Assembly: GCA_028289345.1 (NCBI GenBank)
Contig: JANQQL010000033.1
Coordinates: 930,001 to 994,000 of the forward strand
Source: Planctomycetota bacterium
Lineage (GTDB): Bacteria; Planctomycetota; B15-G4; SIAN01
Direction: 5' to 3'
Length of the DNA: 64,000 bases
In this document: in pieces, positions 53,701 through 60,710 of the stretch
Layout of the letters: each line of letters begins with the position of its first letter
How positions within the stretch are numbered: the first letter of the stretch is position 1
The notes under the pieces: generated by a model
The model's database searches: none
Told to the model about the DNA's origin: nothing
The model's input: the letters and a program-made list of their open reading frames with translations, nothing else
Translations under genes and position numbers: made by a program

Positions 53701-54684
53701 GTGGAAGACACCTCGAGCGAGACCGTTCGCGTGCTGCCCGATTCGTTCCGCTACGTGTTCGATGCGGGAACGGGAGTCGGGACTTGGGAAACCGAAGCGG
53801 ACCTCCCCACCGATCTCGGGGAAGTCGCGGCAGGGGCCGTGGCCGGGGTGCTGTACCTCGTGGGCTCCGGTTCTTCGTCAACTCTGTCTTACGACCTGTC
53901 GACTCGGACCTGGTCCACCACCCGTGCCGCCCGTCCCCACGTCGGCGACCATCACTCCCTGGAAGTGATTGGTCACAAGATCTACCTGTTCGGCGGTCTT
54001 GGCGGCGGCTCCGCCGGCAAGGTGCAGATCTACGATCCCCTCGCGGACTCCTGGAGCCTGGGAACCGACATTCCCTTGGCCACCGGTTCTGCCTCCACGG
54101 CGGTGATTGACGGCAAGGTTTACGTAGCCGGCGGCATCGTCAGCAACTCGACGGTCTCGGACGCCTGGGTGTATGACCCGGAACTCGACTCCTGGTCCAC
54201 CATCGCCAGCATGCCCGTCGGCCGCAACCACGCCGCCGCCGGCACGGACGGCGAGAAGTTCTACATCTTCGGTGGCCGCGGCCCTGGCAGCGGCAACGGC
54301 AACTCCGTGGCCATCGGCTTCGATGATGTTCTGGTCTACGACCCGGTCATGGACACCTGGGAAGCCAGCTTCGACATCGGCTCGACCATTCCCGACCTGC
54401 CCCAAAAGCGCGGCGGAATGGGCAAGGCGGTGTTCTTCCGAGGCGAGTTCTACGTGATGGGTGGCGAGACCACCTCCTCGGGCACGGGCCAGGTCGCGGG
54501 CAACGTTTACGACCGCGTCGATGTCTATGACCCGGTTGCCGAGTCTTGGCGTCTGGACACCGCGATGGTGACGCCTCGCCATGGGATCTATCCGGTGTAT
54601 TGCGACCGGGCGATCTATGTGGTCGGGGGCGGTGTCGTGGCGGGGTCTTCGAACTCCGGCGCCGTGGAGCGATTCGGAAACTAG
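50743..54684 (+). CDS. Giant secreted malectin/TIG/beta-propeller/Kelch protein
   Basis: A 1313-residue exported protein. The signal is followed by a malectin domain (FSLRINCGGTAYVD to ISAIEIIDVENG, about 30-170), a PKD-like stretch (HEVGHNLVQHTWTT), a PA14-like segment (AARVKGVFTSYLSRSPAGAG), a TIG/IPT domain (ETITLTGWGFFPPESV), a sorbosone-dehydrogenase-like six-bladed propeller (AWGPDGRLYVASLDGNLEIH; LVEGGYYGHPNRAYGRD), a second TIG domain and about six Kelch repeats (KIYLFGGLGGGSAG; KVYVAGGIVSNST). Such architectures bind or process carbohydrates at the surface; the exact role is unknown. GTG at 50743 is chosen because GGAG lies about 9 nt upstream and the signal (VLALLLLAAPSANA) then begins normally. 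Confidence 0.88.
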   Translation: MSLLTRRVAGTWSVLALLLLAAPSANAHQGFSLRINCGGTAYVDTSGNTWADDIYFSGTSNSHMTGQPIAATEEDPLFQVSRVGKPFSYDIPLNNAIYSVTLHFAENQAINPGTRVFDVEIEGVEMVTDLDLIVEHGGLTATSRSFEIDLEDGNLDIDFFGDIGTALISAIEIIDVENGHPFLHVVQSTPELMIDYDGDGKVTVDLKGAESHTHEVGHNLVQHTWTTLVPGFATVGGGGSMVEEVLGVGENITTELGLGVHPVSLTIEDDNVPPETLSGTVAVPVYPAARVKGVFTSYLSRSPAGAGRKQQMEYVEVRDTLRVEANGNQIGGSHLTQNVRVLMESELDVPNSATYEFQVTGGRSSLVWVNDTRIQGSTFLDAGTHDLKVVAAVDSIAHLPLEVEVNIDGGGFGPVIDTRLHHDQRDLKPFINSASQSGSELGGETITLTGWGFFPPESVMVRWGNQTLMEPDLTITQNEIKFLSLSGTGSLNIRVETPNGTSNRRPYSFVPNQAPIVFNTSTFDTFNNPTRAAWGPDGRLYVASLDGNLEIHTVDDNYGITATQTVTTISALSNPEILGIAFNPLDPPSPVKLYLSHCELYAHNGGDCPLAAAPYNGQISMLEGPNFDTVNPVITNLPISNHDHGINELVFDHHGELYFTSAGNTNAGIVKCSIGGLPESPLAAGLIRAPIGDSNFNGTIDYFETGTDPAVINNDQRFGDIVSVMPDVTVYPCAMGLRNAYGMVLTVDNHMFATDNGPDSGFGVASTSATTQGSSAPQDDDEIVRLVEGGYYGHPNRAYGRDFDHANVYQSTSDPSIEGEHIGPLLVESSSINGIFQYRASTFGNAMWNNLIFQKWNDDMYRAELAADSLSIDLAEVITTGIDGLAAIQGPGGVIIGVDYTGDQVQLAEPDDAAVSGLTLYDIFPWRARADGTVPFVIGGENFGTLADTVVTIGGQTAALTSVSSNRIRGFIPALATPSADLLDVMVEDTSSETVRVLPDSFRYVFDAGTGVGTWETEADLPTDLGEVAAGAVAGVLYLVGSGSSSTLSYDLSTRTWSTTRAARPHVGDHHSLEVIGHKIYLFGGLGGGSAGKVQIYDPLADSWSLGTDIPLATGSASTAVIDGKVYVAGGIVSNSTVSDAWVYDPELDSWSTIASMPVGRNHAAAGTDGEKFYIFGGRGPGSGNGNSVAIGFDDVLVYDPVMDTWEASFDIGSTIPDLPQKRGGMGKAVFFRGEFYVMGGETTSSGTGQVAGNVYDRVDVYDPVAESWRLDTAMVTPRHGIYPVYCDRAIYVVGGGVVAGSSNSGAVERFGN

Positions 54685-54733
54685 CCCCGTTCGGGAAATG
54701 GCTTCGTTGGGAAAGGCGGGAGCTGGTGGGGTC

Positions 54734-54898
54734 GCCGGAGTGGATGCCATCGGTTACGAGGACCCGCTCCGCTCGTGAGTGTGAGACGGCGGGGGAGCTC
54801 CGCTGAGATCACCGGGCCCATGCCGCGTTTTGGCGGAAGATCGGCTTCGAGTCTGGGCCCTCCGACATGCCCTCTCCACCGATGGCATCCACTCCGGC
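54734..54898. repeat. 21 bp perfect inverted repeat flanking 123 bp
   Basis: The left arm at 54734-54754 starts GCCGGAGTGGATGCC and the right arm at 54878-54898 is its exact reverse complement. The match stops abruptly on both sides. The inner 123 bp carry GGGCCC twice but no frame. It could be a small non-autonomous mobile element, a recombination site pair or a long-range stem in the mRNA end of the Kelch gene. Confidence 0.75.
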
Positions 54899-55100
54899 TC
54901 CTGCGCACGCTTGCTTGGCGAGTGGTGGCGGAGGTCAGCTCTTTCTGTTCGCGGGGTATAGGTTGTGATCCGCGGCACCAGCCAATCTCGCCGCGGCGCG
55001 TAACGCTTGCATCTCCCCCACAGACGCTTCCTTATCCGACACTGGAGTCCGCCTCGCTTCGGGCCGAGCTCCTGGCGAGACCGTGATTTGGACAGCCCGT

Positions 55101-55120
55101 GACAACAACGGATTCGCGGG
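55101..55120 (+). repeat. Island motif, copy A
   Basis: GACAACAACGGATTCGCGGG. It shares the CAACAACG-GATTCGC core with copy B. It lies 165 bp before the DUF2971-like gene. Confidence 0.4.
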
Positions 55121-55284
55121 AACCGGATATGGTGCATTGTCATGCGGACGCATTGTGCGGGCGAAGGTGAGATCACTGGCCTCGGGACATGGCTCATTGG
55201 GCGGACGAAAAGGCGACCCAAGTGCAACTCGCGACTCAGCGCACAACATGCCTTGCGTCTTGAGATTTGAGGATACCGGCGAAA

Positions 55285-56109
55285 ATGCCCTTCACGATTC
55301 CAGGCCTTCAACTTGTCATTCCGGGTCCCGATTGGGAACTGCCACCGGCGCTGCCTGACAACGAGGATGCAAAGATCTGGCGGTACCTTGATCTACCCAA
55401 GTTCATGAGCCTGCTACAGACCGGGTCGTTGTTCATGTCTCGTGCGGACCGCCTGGGAGACCCACTGGAGGGAGTCTGGTCCGATGCCTCTGTTGAAGTT
55501 CTGCGTGACCATTGCGATGACGAGTTCATTGCGACGGCTCTCGCCACGCATCGGCATATTCGGAAGCACACCTGGGTGAGCTGCTGGCATCTTTCGGAAC
55601 GCGAAAACGAAGCTCTCTGGCGAATCTACTCGCCCAACAATCAGGGAGTCGCCATTCAGTCGACGGTTGCCAAGCTGCTGCAAGTCGTGCCTCCGACGTC
55701 TTCCGATGCTCCCGTCGTTCGACCGGAGGATGGCAGTACTGAGTTCACCCTCAGTGCAGTAAGCCGTGTACACTACTTGGACTATCAAACGACCGGACCA
55801 CACTTGAACAACACAGTGGGGCCCATGATCTGCAAGCGTCAGGCGTTCGAGCACGAGAAGGAGCTTCGTGCAATCGTGCAGTCACTCATCCTTACCCAGG
55901 ATCGCACGATTGCGGCGCATGACGGAGGAGATGAGGGAATATCCAAGAAGGTAGAGCTGCAAAGCTTCATTGAAAAGGTCACCGTCGACCCCCTTGCGCC
56001 GAACTGGTTCTTTGACGTAGTGGAGAAGGTCACAGCCGACTCGGAGATCGCCACACAGGTCGTGCGATCTTCGCTGTCTGCCCCTGACGCCACATATCTT
56101 TCGGGGTAA
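55285..56109 (+). CDS. DUF2971-like protein
   Basis: The 274-residue protein reads IWRYLDLPKFMSLLQTGSL, FMSRADRLGDPLEGVW and WVSCWHLSERENEALWRIYS, the order and spacing of the DUF2971 family, whose members start with a short strand-helix recognising a place on a chain and keep an N-D-P/D-P-x-E site. Function is unknown; such genes are frequent in accessory and defence-rich islands. The ATG at 55285 is used; a TTG at 55267 is in frame. Base composition is less GC-rich than in the genes to the left. It stands alone, with 132 bp before the next gene, which contains motif copy B. Confidence 0.65.
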   Translation: MPFTIPGLQLVIPGPDWELPPALPDNEDAKIWRYLDLPKFMSLLQTGSLFMSRADRLGDPLEGVWSDASVEVLRDHCDDEFIATALATHRHIRKHTWVSCWHLSERENEALWRIYSPNNQGVAIQSTVAKLLQVVPPTSSDAPVVRPEDGSTEFTLSAVSRVHYLDYQTTGPHLNNTVGPMICKRQAFEHEKELRAIVQSLILTQDRTIAAHDGGDEGISKKVELQSFIEKVTVDPLAPNWFFDVVEKVTADSEIATQVVRSSLSAPDATYLSG

Positions 56110-56203
56110 GACCTTGGCCACGACCACGACACCTGATTTTGGCATAGTCCCGGAGAAGGGCGACCAACAAGCGCGTGCCGTGGACAGCTGTTCGCGCCGA
56201 CCA

Positions 56204-56226
56204 CTGATGGGCAACAACGTGATTCG
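56204..56226 (+). repeat. Island motif, copy B
   Basis: CTGATGGGCAACAACGTGAT followed by TCG. Resembles copies C and D; it ends 15 bp before the next ATG. Confidence 0.45.
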
Positions 56227-56241
56227 CAATACGGAAAAAGA

Positions 56242-56766
56242 ATGAAGTTCCCCGAACAAGCAGTCTGGGATCTCGTCGAGGGCGCATGGTCGCTGTCTGA
56301 GTTCCAAGAGTGGGTGATTGCCTCGGAAACCTTCGAAAGGGAGATCGGACCAGAGATTCATCTGGCATTACTGGAAGACTCTACTGGCACAACCGAGAGC
56401 GTTCTTCGCACCCTGCAGTCCTGGGCAGAGGCGCGCTACTCACCAGAGATCAATCTGGTTCTGTCCTACCGGGTCATTGCCCGCTGTCACGACATTCTGG
56501 CGGGTCGCGGCGAACTCCTCCTGCAAGTAAGAGAACTGCTTTCGATGTTTGGTGGCAAGGTCGATACGATCAGCGACGATGCGTGGCACGATCTGGTCGG
56601 TATCGACTCTGAATCTGATGAATATCCTGTCGGCGTCGATGAATCTCTTGTCTCCGACAGTCTCATGAAACGCATGCGGGCTTTCGAACATGCGGTAAGG
56701 GCGGATGTACTGAAGGCATGTCAACTTCTCGTTGACCGGCATTCTCGACCACAATCGGACGGATAA
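56242..56766 (+). CDS. Hypothetical protein
   Basis: I do not recognise this 174-residue acidic, helix-rich protein (starts MKFPEQAVWDLVEGAWSLSE). No signal peptide, membrane segment or catalytic motif is seen. Acidic composition and the W-rich N-terminus resemble immunity-type proteins, but that is a guess. GC content is visibly lower (32 of 60 bases at 56581-56640). A GGAAAAAGA purine stretch precedes the ATG. Motif copies B and C bracket the gene. Confidence 0.7.
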   Translation: MKFPEQAVWDLVEGAWSLSEFQEWVIASETFEREIGPEIHLALLEDSTGTTESVLRTLQSWAEARYSPEINLVLSYRVIARCHDILAGRGELLLQVRELLSMFGGKVDTISDDAWHDLVGIDSESDEYPVGVDESLVSDSLMKRMRAFEHAVRADVLKACQLLVDRHSRPQSDG

Positions 56767-56800
56767 CCCGCACAGATAGCGGTCGACGCTCCGCGAACCA

Positions 56801-56825
56801 GCGAATGGGCGACCGCGTGATTCGG
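56801..56825 (+). repeat. Island motif, copy C
   Basis: GCGAATGGGCGACCGCGTGA followed by TTCGG. Preceded by GAACCA, as copy I is preceded by CAACCA. It would encode the first residues of a longer reading of the next gene. Confidence 0.45.
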
Positions 56826-56837
56826 AATGGGACGCAA

Positions 56838-57218
56838 ATGCCGATGGACCCCCAAGGAATGGACCCCCGAGGAATAGACCTCCAAGAACTCGACTCAAGA
56901 CCGTTCGCACTCTTGCTGTGCGGCACCGATGAGTCTGGCGAAGATGATTGGGTCGCCTTTGGCGGCGTTGCCCGCTGCAAAGAGAACGGTCTATTCCTGG
57001 AAAGGGGCCGTGGCCAAAGCGACTTCGAGATTCGCCCGGAGTGGTATGACCGGATCCGCTCTATCGACGGTGAGGTGAAGGAAATACTCAATGGGGCTGA
57101 TTACGTACTAAGTTTGTCTGTGGGAAACCTGGAAGACGATCCCAATGGGACGTACCTCCCCACGGGCCTCAAGTGGCCCCAGAGCGGCGACCCCGTATCG
57201 CCACGCTCTGCAGACTAG
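56838..57218 (+). CDS. Hypothetical protein
   Basis: A 126-residue protein, unrecognised. DSRPFALLLCGTDESGEDDWVAFGG and FEIRPEWYDRIRSI suggest a small alpha/beta protein similar to unnamed accessory proteins. I place the start at 56838 (MPMDPQGMDPRG) rather than 56805, because the upstream codons lie in motif copy C. Start codons also occur at 56844 and 56859. The N-terminus repeats MDP-x-G. No partner gene is evident; the PIN-domain gene follows after 86 bp. Confidence 0.62.
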   Translation: MPMDPQGMDPRGIDLQELDSRPFALLLCGTDESGEDDWVAFGGVARCKENGLFLERGRGQSDFEIRPEWYDRIRSIDGEVKEILNGADYVLSLSVGNLEDDPNGTYLPTGLKWPQSGDPVSPRSAD

Positions 57219-57235
57219 CCGGACTTCGCCGGCGG

Positions 57236-57258
57236 CTGATGGCGAACAACCGTTGGGC
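57236..57258 (+). repeat. Island motif, copy D
   Basis: CTGATGGCGAACAACCGTTG followed by GGC. The only copy with GTTGGGC, which fits the integron core GTTRRRY. Preceded by a hairpin (AGCCGG/GGCGGCT). Confidence 0.45.
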
Positions 57259-57304
57259 CGGCGTCGAACCCGCGCCGTCTCGTGTTTCAGAGAAGGATGA
57301 GTCG

Positions 57305-57751
57305 ATGAGGTCACGTCTTTACGCGGATCGGTCGGCCTTATGGGGCTACGAAAGCGACAAGCTAGCGCCGCACTCAGTGACGCTCGTTGACCGCTTCATT
57401 CGAGGTGACGGCGTGTTGGTCCTGTCGAACCTCACGATCCAGGAATTGGCCACGGCGCCAGCGGCGGCTCGCGTGCGACTCGCTCTTGTGCCTGAGGCCT
57501 ATATTGAGATGCAACAGTTCGAAGCCGAGGCCAGTGAACTTGCAGAGGCGTACATCGCGGAAGGCCTGTTCAACCCGAAGATACAGGCCGAACCGAGGCA
57601 CGTTGCGATCGCGACGGTTGCAAGAGTCGACGCACTGGTTAGCTGGAATTTCACGGGCCTTATCGATCTACAGAGACTCCACGGCTATGCGCACGTCAAC
57701 ACACTTCGTGGATACAAGATGATTGAAGTCCGGACACCGCAGTCCGTGTGA
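57305..57751 (+). CDS. PIN-domain protein
   Basis: The 148-residue product has a VapC-like PIN fold: RLYADRSALWGYESD (first Asp), LVLSNLTIQELATAP (Glu), EAYIAEGLFNPKIQAEPRHVAIATVARVDALVSWNF. It matches the single-domain PIN nucleases often paired with small antitoxins. The usual second acidic residue, N-D-A-x-H, reads E-P-R-H here, so activity is uncertain. AGAAGGA lies upstream of the ATG at 57305. No clear antitoxin gene is seen just before it. Confidence 0.78.
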   Translation: MRSRLYADRSALWGYESDKLAPHSVTLVDRFIRGDGVLVLSNLTIQELATAPAAARVRLALVPEAYIEMQQFEAEASELAEAYIAEGLFNPKIQAEPRHVAIATVARVDALVSWNFTGLIDLQRLHGYAHVNTLRGYKMIEVRTPQSV

Positions 57752-57843
57752 GAAGCCTCGAGAGCAGATTGGGAATGGCCAAGCCATGATTGATAGGAGC
57801 TACCCGCCAGTCCGATGTAGCCGGACAGCCATTCGAGTCGCCG

Positions 57844-57865
57844 CTGATTGGCAAACGTCATTAGG
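57844..57865 (+). repeat. Island motif, copy E
   Basis: CTGATTGGCAAACGTCATTA followed by GG. The most divergent copy. The 150 bp to copy F hold no gene. Confidence 0.35.
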
Positions 57866-58016
57866 TTTGCGAGTGACGAGACGTGTCCAGGTTCTTGCCT
57901 GACTCGCGGAGATCGACTTGTTTTCGTGGTCGATCACGGCTCCTTTGGACCCGGCCGCGCGCACCAGTTGACCGGGCAGGCCGCGGCTTCACCGCACGCG
58001 GATTCGAAGCAACGTT

Positions 58017-58032
58017 CGCTGGCAAGTGATTC
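58017..58032 (+). repeat. Island motif, copy F
   Basis: CGCTGGCAAGTGATTC, close to the 3' part of copy B; it ends 2 bp before the next ATG. Confidence 0.4.
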
Positions 58033-58034
58033 TT

Positions 58035-58358
58035 ATGAACAGTCGAGTCATGTACATCGAAGACAAGTCCTCCGGGCTCAGTGGACCTGCGCGCATTGGA
58101 CGAGTTCACTTCTCGAAGACCGGAAAGACCCTGAGGTACGGCGACAGGAGTTTCCAAAGCTTGAAAGGGTCCGGATTCAAGGCGAACTACTTCGACGTGG
58201 ACAGCGGCGAAGAGTTTTGGATCTCCGGTTGTCGCAAAGATGGTTCAGATCGCCTCTATGGAGAACGAAATCCCGTTGCGATTGACGACGACGTCCGAGA
58301 GGAGTACTGGATAGAAATCAGAGAGCGGCCAGAATGCAAGGATCAGGCGTACGCCTAG
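58035..58358 (+). CDS. Small conserved protein of unknown function
   Basis: A 107-residue protein (VMYIEDKSSGLSGPARIG, RVHFSKTGKTLRYGDRSFQSL, EEFWISGCRKDGSDRLYG, DDVREEYWIEI). I recognise it as a widespread small family, sometimes labelled 1-deoxy-D-xylulose-5-phosphate synthase in databases, a name that cannot suit a protein of this size. The start at 58035 is chosen after motif F; the family often begins at the next Met (58050). No neighbour suggests a function. Confidence 0.72.
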   Translation: MNSRVMYIEDKSSGLSGPARIGRVHFSKTGKTLRYGDRSFQSLKGSGFKANYFDVDSGEEFWISGCRKDGSDRLYGERNPVAIDDDVREEYWIEIRERPECKDQAYA

Positions 58359-58383
58359 TACTCGCAACTCGGCGTCCGAGACT

Positions 58384-58992
58384 ATGGCAATGAAGAGGGC
58401 TCTTGTGCCTGCTGTTTTCATCGCGCTGGGAGTTGCTGTCAACGGATGCAGCGATCGGGAAACAAGGGACGAAGGCATGCAGGAACGACACGAAGTCTCC
58501 CAAGACAGCTTTTGGCAGATCATCGGAGAAGTTCGGAATGGGGTGGCGAGCCCCGAAGAACGGCCGGGAGCCCTGGAGAAACGCTTGGCGAGAATGGCTG
58601 CACCAAGCATCCAGGCGTTTGACAACATGTACCATCAGCAACTGGCGAAGGCGTATCGCTGGGACCTCTGGGGCGCGGTCTACTTGATCCACGGGGGATG
58701 CTCCGACGACGGGTTTCGATACTTCCGTGATTCCCTCATCTCCGAGGGGCGCGAAGTCTTTGAGCAAGCCCTCCGTGATCCGGATTCTCTCGCCTCTTTC
58801 GAGTTCGATGACGAGGCGGAACTCGAGTCGTTCGGGTATGCGGCGTCCACTGCCTACGAACAGGTCGCAGGTCGCGAAATGCCGTATCCAGAAACTCCAC
58901 GGGTCGAAGATCCGGAGGGCAAGGAGTGGACGGAAGACGACCTTGGTTCGATGTTCCCGAAACTTGCCAAGAAGTACGGCTGGGGAACTTGA
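58384..58992 (+). CDS. DUF4240-like lipoprotein
   Basis: The 202-residue product starts with a lipoprotein signal (RALVPAVFIALGVAVNGC), then a DUF4240-type domain: DSFWQIIGEVRNGVASPEER, LARMAAPSIQAFDNMYHQQLAKAYRWDLWGAVYLIHGGCSDDGFRYFRDSLISEGREVFEQAL. DUF4240 proteins are usually cytoplasmic, with unknown function, so an exported lipidated form is unusual. The ATG at 58384 lies 25 bp after the previous stop. The C-terminal tail is acidic (EDPEGKEWTEDDLGS). Confidence 0.8.
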   Translation: MAMKRALVPAVFIALGVAVNGCSDRETRDEGMQERHEVSQDSFWQIIGEVRNGVASPEERPGALEKRLARMAAPSIQAFDNMYHQQLAKAYRWDLWGAVYLIHGGCSDDGFRYFRDSLISEGREVFEQALRDPDSLASFEFDDEAELESFGYAASTAYEQVAGREMPYPETPRVEDPEGKEWTEDDLGSMFPKLAKKYGWGT

Positions 58993-59363
58993 CGGTCCAT
59001 GCAAGCCTGTCGGTCGGACCCTGGCTCATCGAGGGCTACCACGACATCGGCACCGGCGGCGAACCAACAGATCCCCCAACGACGACGACATCGCCCGTCT
59101 GGCAAAGCCTAGTTCATTGCTGCATCCGAGCTCGTAGCTTTCTTCGGTCCTTTCTCATGATCCTGATCTCCAAGCGAGCCGAAAATCGGGAAGCCGTCGA
59201 CCTCCCCCGTTGGCTGAGTGATCGACTCCTGGAACTCTCTGAAACCACGGACTAACCTTTTCGGGAGCATCATGCAGACGGACCGCTCCGCCCGGCCGCT
59301 CAAGACAAAGGGCGTGCCCTTCATGGGTATGGCGGCCCCTCCCGGCTACCTCCGAGGGATCTG
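58993..59363. other. Gene-free stretch between DUF4240-like and RidA-like genes
   Basis: About 370 bp. A short frame ending at 59255 (LRSFLMILISKRAENREAVD) might be a remnant, but no start or motif supports it. CGGCGGCGAACCAACAG near 59065 faintly recalls the island motif. No terminator is seen. Confidence 0.4.
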
Positions 59364-59852
59364 ATGAAAAAGCGCTTTCTGACTCTGGCTAGTCTTTCGG
59401 CGCTTGCCGCTTGTGCCACACAGGACAGGACGGAGGATCAAATGAAGGGCGTTGTTACTCACCTCAACCCCGAGGGACTTCACCGGAACCCTGCGTTCTC
59501 GCAGGTCGTGGTGGCCCGGGGTCGGACTCGAACGGTTTACGTGGGCGGCCAGAACGCCGTCGACTCCTCGGGTTCGATCATTGGCAAGGGAGAGATCGGA
59601 GTCCAAGCAGCGCAAGTCGCTACCAACTTGCAAGTTTCCCTCGGGGCAGCAGGAGCGAGCGTGGAGCACATCGTCAAGTGGACCGTCTTTGCCGTTCAGG
59701 GACAGCCCATTGGCCCAGCAATGGGCGCGTTTCAGCAGGCATTCGGCAAGATGCCGACGCCTCCGGCGATCTCCGTTGTTTTCGTCTCCGCCCTCGCCCA
59801 TCCCGACTTCCTTCTGGAAGTGGAGGCAGTCGCGGTTGTCCCAGAGGAGTGA
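59364..59852 (+). CDS. RidA/YjgF-family lipoprotein
   Basis: A 162-residue protein with a lipobox signal (FLTLASLSALAAC) followed by a complete RidA domain: HLNPEGLHRNPAFSQVVVARG, TVYVGGQNAVDSSGSIIGKGEI, LGAAGASVEHIVKWTVF, PAISVVFVSALAHPDFLLEVEAVAVV. RidA deaminates reactive enamine/imine intermediates; it has the conserved G-Q and P-x-x-S-x-V features, but the usual catalytic Arg of RidA (in V-R-V-x-L-P) is not at its place. Export as a lipoprotein is unusual for a cytoplasmic detoxification family. The ATG at 59364 is the natural start of the signal. Confidence 0.87.
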   Translation: MKKRFLTLASLSALAACATQDRTEDQMKGVVTHLNPEGLHRNPAFSQVVVARGRTRTVYVGGQNAVDSSGSIIGKGEIGVQAAQVATNLQVSLGAAGASVEHIVKWTVFAVQGQPIGPAMGAFQQAFGKMPTPPAISVVFVSALAHPDFLLEVEAVAVVPEE

Positions 59853-59906
59853 CCGGGTGGGGAAATTGACGGCGCCCAGTCGCGCCTGGTCCGGGCTCCG
59901 CGGGAT

Positions 59907-60536
59907 TCAGTCGGCGATGAACCGATAAGCGCGGGAATCAAGAACGCCGGCGCTGGCGGCCGCTCGCAAGTCTGCGTCCCTCCGAAGACGGGATTCCATG
60001 GCGAGGAACTGCTCGGCTGGAATTCTCGACCACGACACCCGTTCCATCGCCTGGTCGATGGCTCGAACGAGTTGAAGGAATGCGTCCCGTTGCGGTCTTG
60101 TGGGAAGGACGGAAGACGAAGTCCATAGGCATCCACGATTCGCCCCGTTTCTCCAGAATTGGGAGCCGTCTCTGATGCCGATGGATGTGTCGAACCGGTA
60201 CGCATCTTCACAGTTGAACGGGCACTCGATGGGAAGATCCCAAACCGCTGGATTGAGGACATTCCATAGCTCCCGGGATTGTTCCGGGGTGAGGGTCCCT
60301 TGGAAGAACGCGGCCGCACGGCCCCGAAAGCGACTCGCTCGCACCGCAATCCGGAACACCGGAGATGGACTTGTTTTCGGGGAGGTCTGGTCCGTGAGAA
60401 TGACTCGGCTTCGAACCACCGGTGGACGAGCGCTCCCGACGATTCCCTCGGTCAGAATCACATAGCGCGAGGGGATGGAAAGCCCCTCGGAATGAGTGCT
60501 CGCGAAAATGACCCAAGCGATCAAGTGGTGAATCAT
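59907..60536 (-). CDS. Exported hypothetical protein
   Basis: The only leftward gene of the island; 209 residues, starting MIHHLIAWVIFASTHSEG, probably a signal sequence. It has a Cys pair (IECPFNCEDAYRF) and a mixed alpha/beta body (SRYVILTEGIVGSARPP, FFQGTLTPEQSRELWNVL). No family is recognised. The ATG at 60536 has AGAGG about 7 nt upstream; the longer frame to 60629 adds a non-conserved extension. Opposite-strand frames in this stretch are shorter and look like shadows. Confidence 0.62.
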   Translation of the reverse strand: MIHHLIAWVIFASTHSEGLSIPSRYVILTEGIVGSARPPVVRSRVILTDQTSPKTSPSPVFRIAVRASRFRGRAAAFFQGTLTPEQSRELWNVLNPAVWDLPIECPFNCEDAYRFDTSIGIRDGSQFWRNGANRGCLWTSSSVLPTRPQRDAFLQLVRAIDQAMERVSWSRIPAEQFLAMESRLRRDADLRAAASAGVLDSRAYRFIAD

Positions 60537-60688
60537 CAGTGAACCTCTGGCCTGATCAGACTTTATCTCACCTACAGGAATGCGGTAACACCTACCCTTG
60601 ATCACCCACACGGATCTCAGCTCACCCATGCGCCCAAGAGACGAGCGAGAGAGCCTTGAACGCTTGCCTTTCCGACGGATGGCAACCA

Positions 60689-60710
60689 GCGGCTGATCGC
60701 GAGCAGTCGC
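60689..60710 (+). repeat. Island motif, copy I
   Basis: GCGGCTGATCGCGAGCAGTC followed by GC, aligned with copy D (GGCTGATGGCGAACAACC). Just before it TTGCC and GGCAA form an imperfect stem (60664-60684). Confidence 0.4.

Larger units (their letters stand above)
54685..55284. other. 600 bp gene-free stretch at the left border of the small-gene island
   Basis: Neither strand offers a convincing gene. It holds a 21 bp perfect inverted repeat (54734-54754 and 54878-54898) and, at 55101-55120, the first copy of the motif found before other island genes. An Arg/Pro-rich opposite-strand frame (54754-55311) looks non-coding. Confidence 0.6.

Noticed and set aside
54754..55311. 185-codon leftward frame in the gene-free stretch
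   Set aside because: Arg/Pro/Ser-rich, no SD, spans both arms of the inverted repeat and a motif copy.
57236..57258. Classical integron attC site
   Set aside because: GTTGGGC fits the core, but no RYYYAAC partner was found upstream, the other copies lack GTT, and no integrase is in the window. Kept only as a hypothesis for the array.
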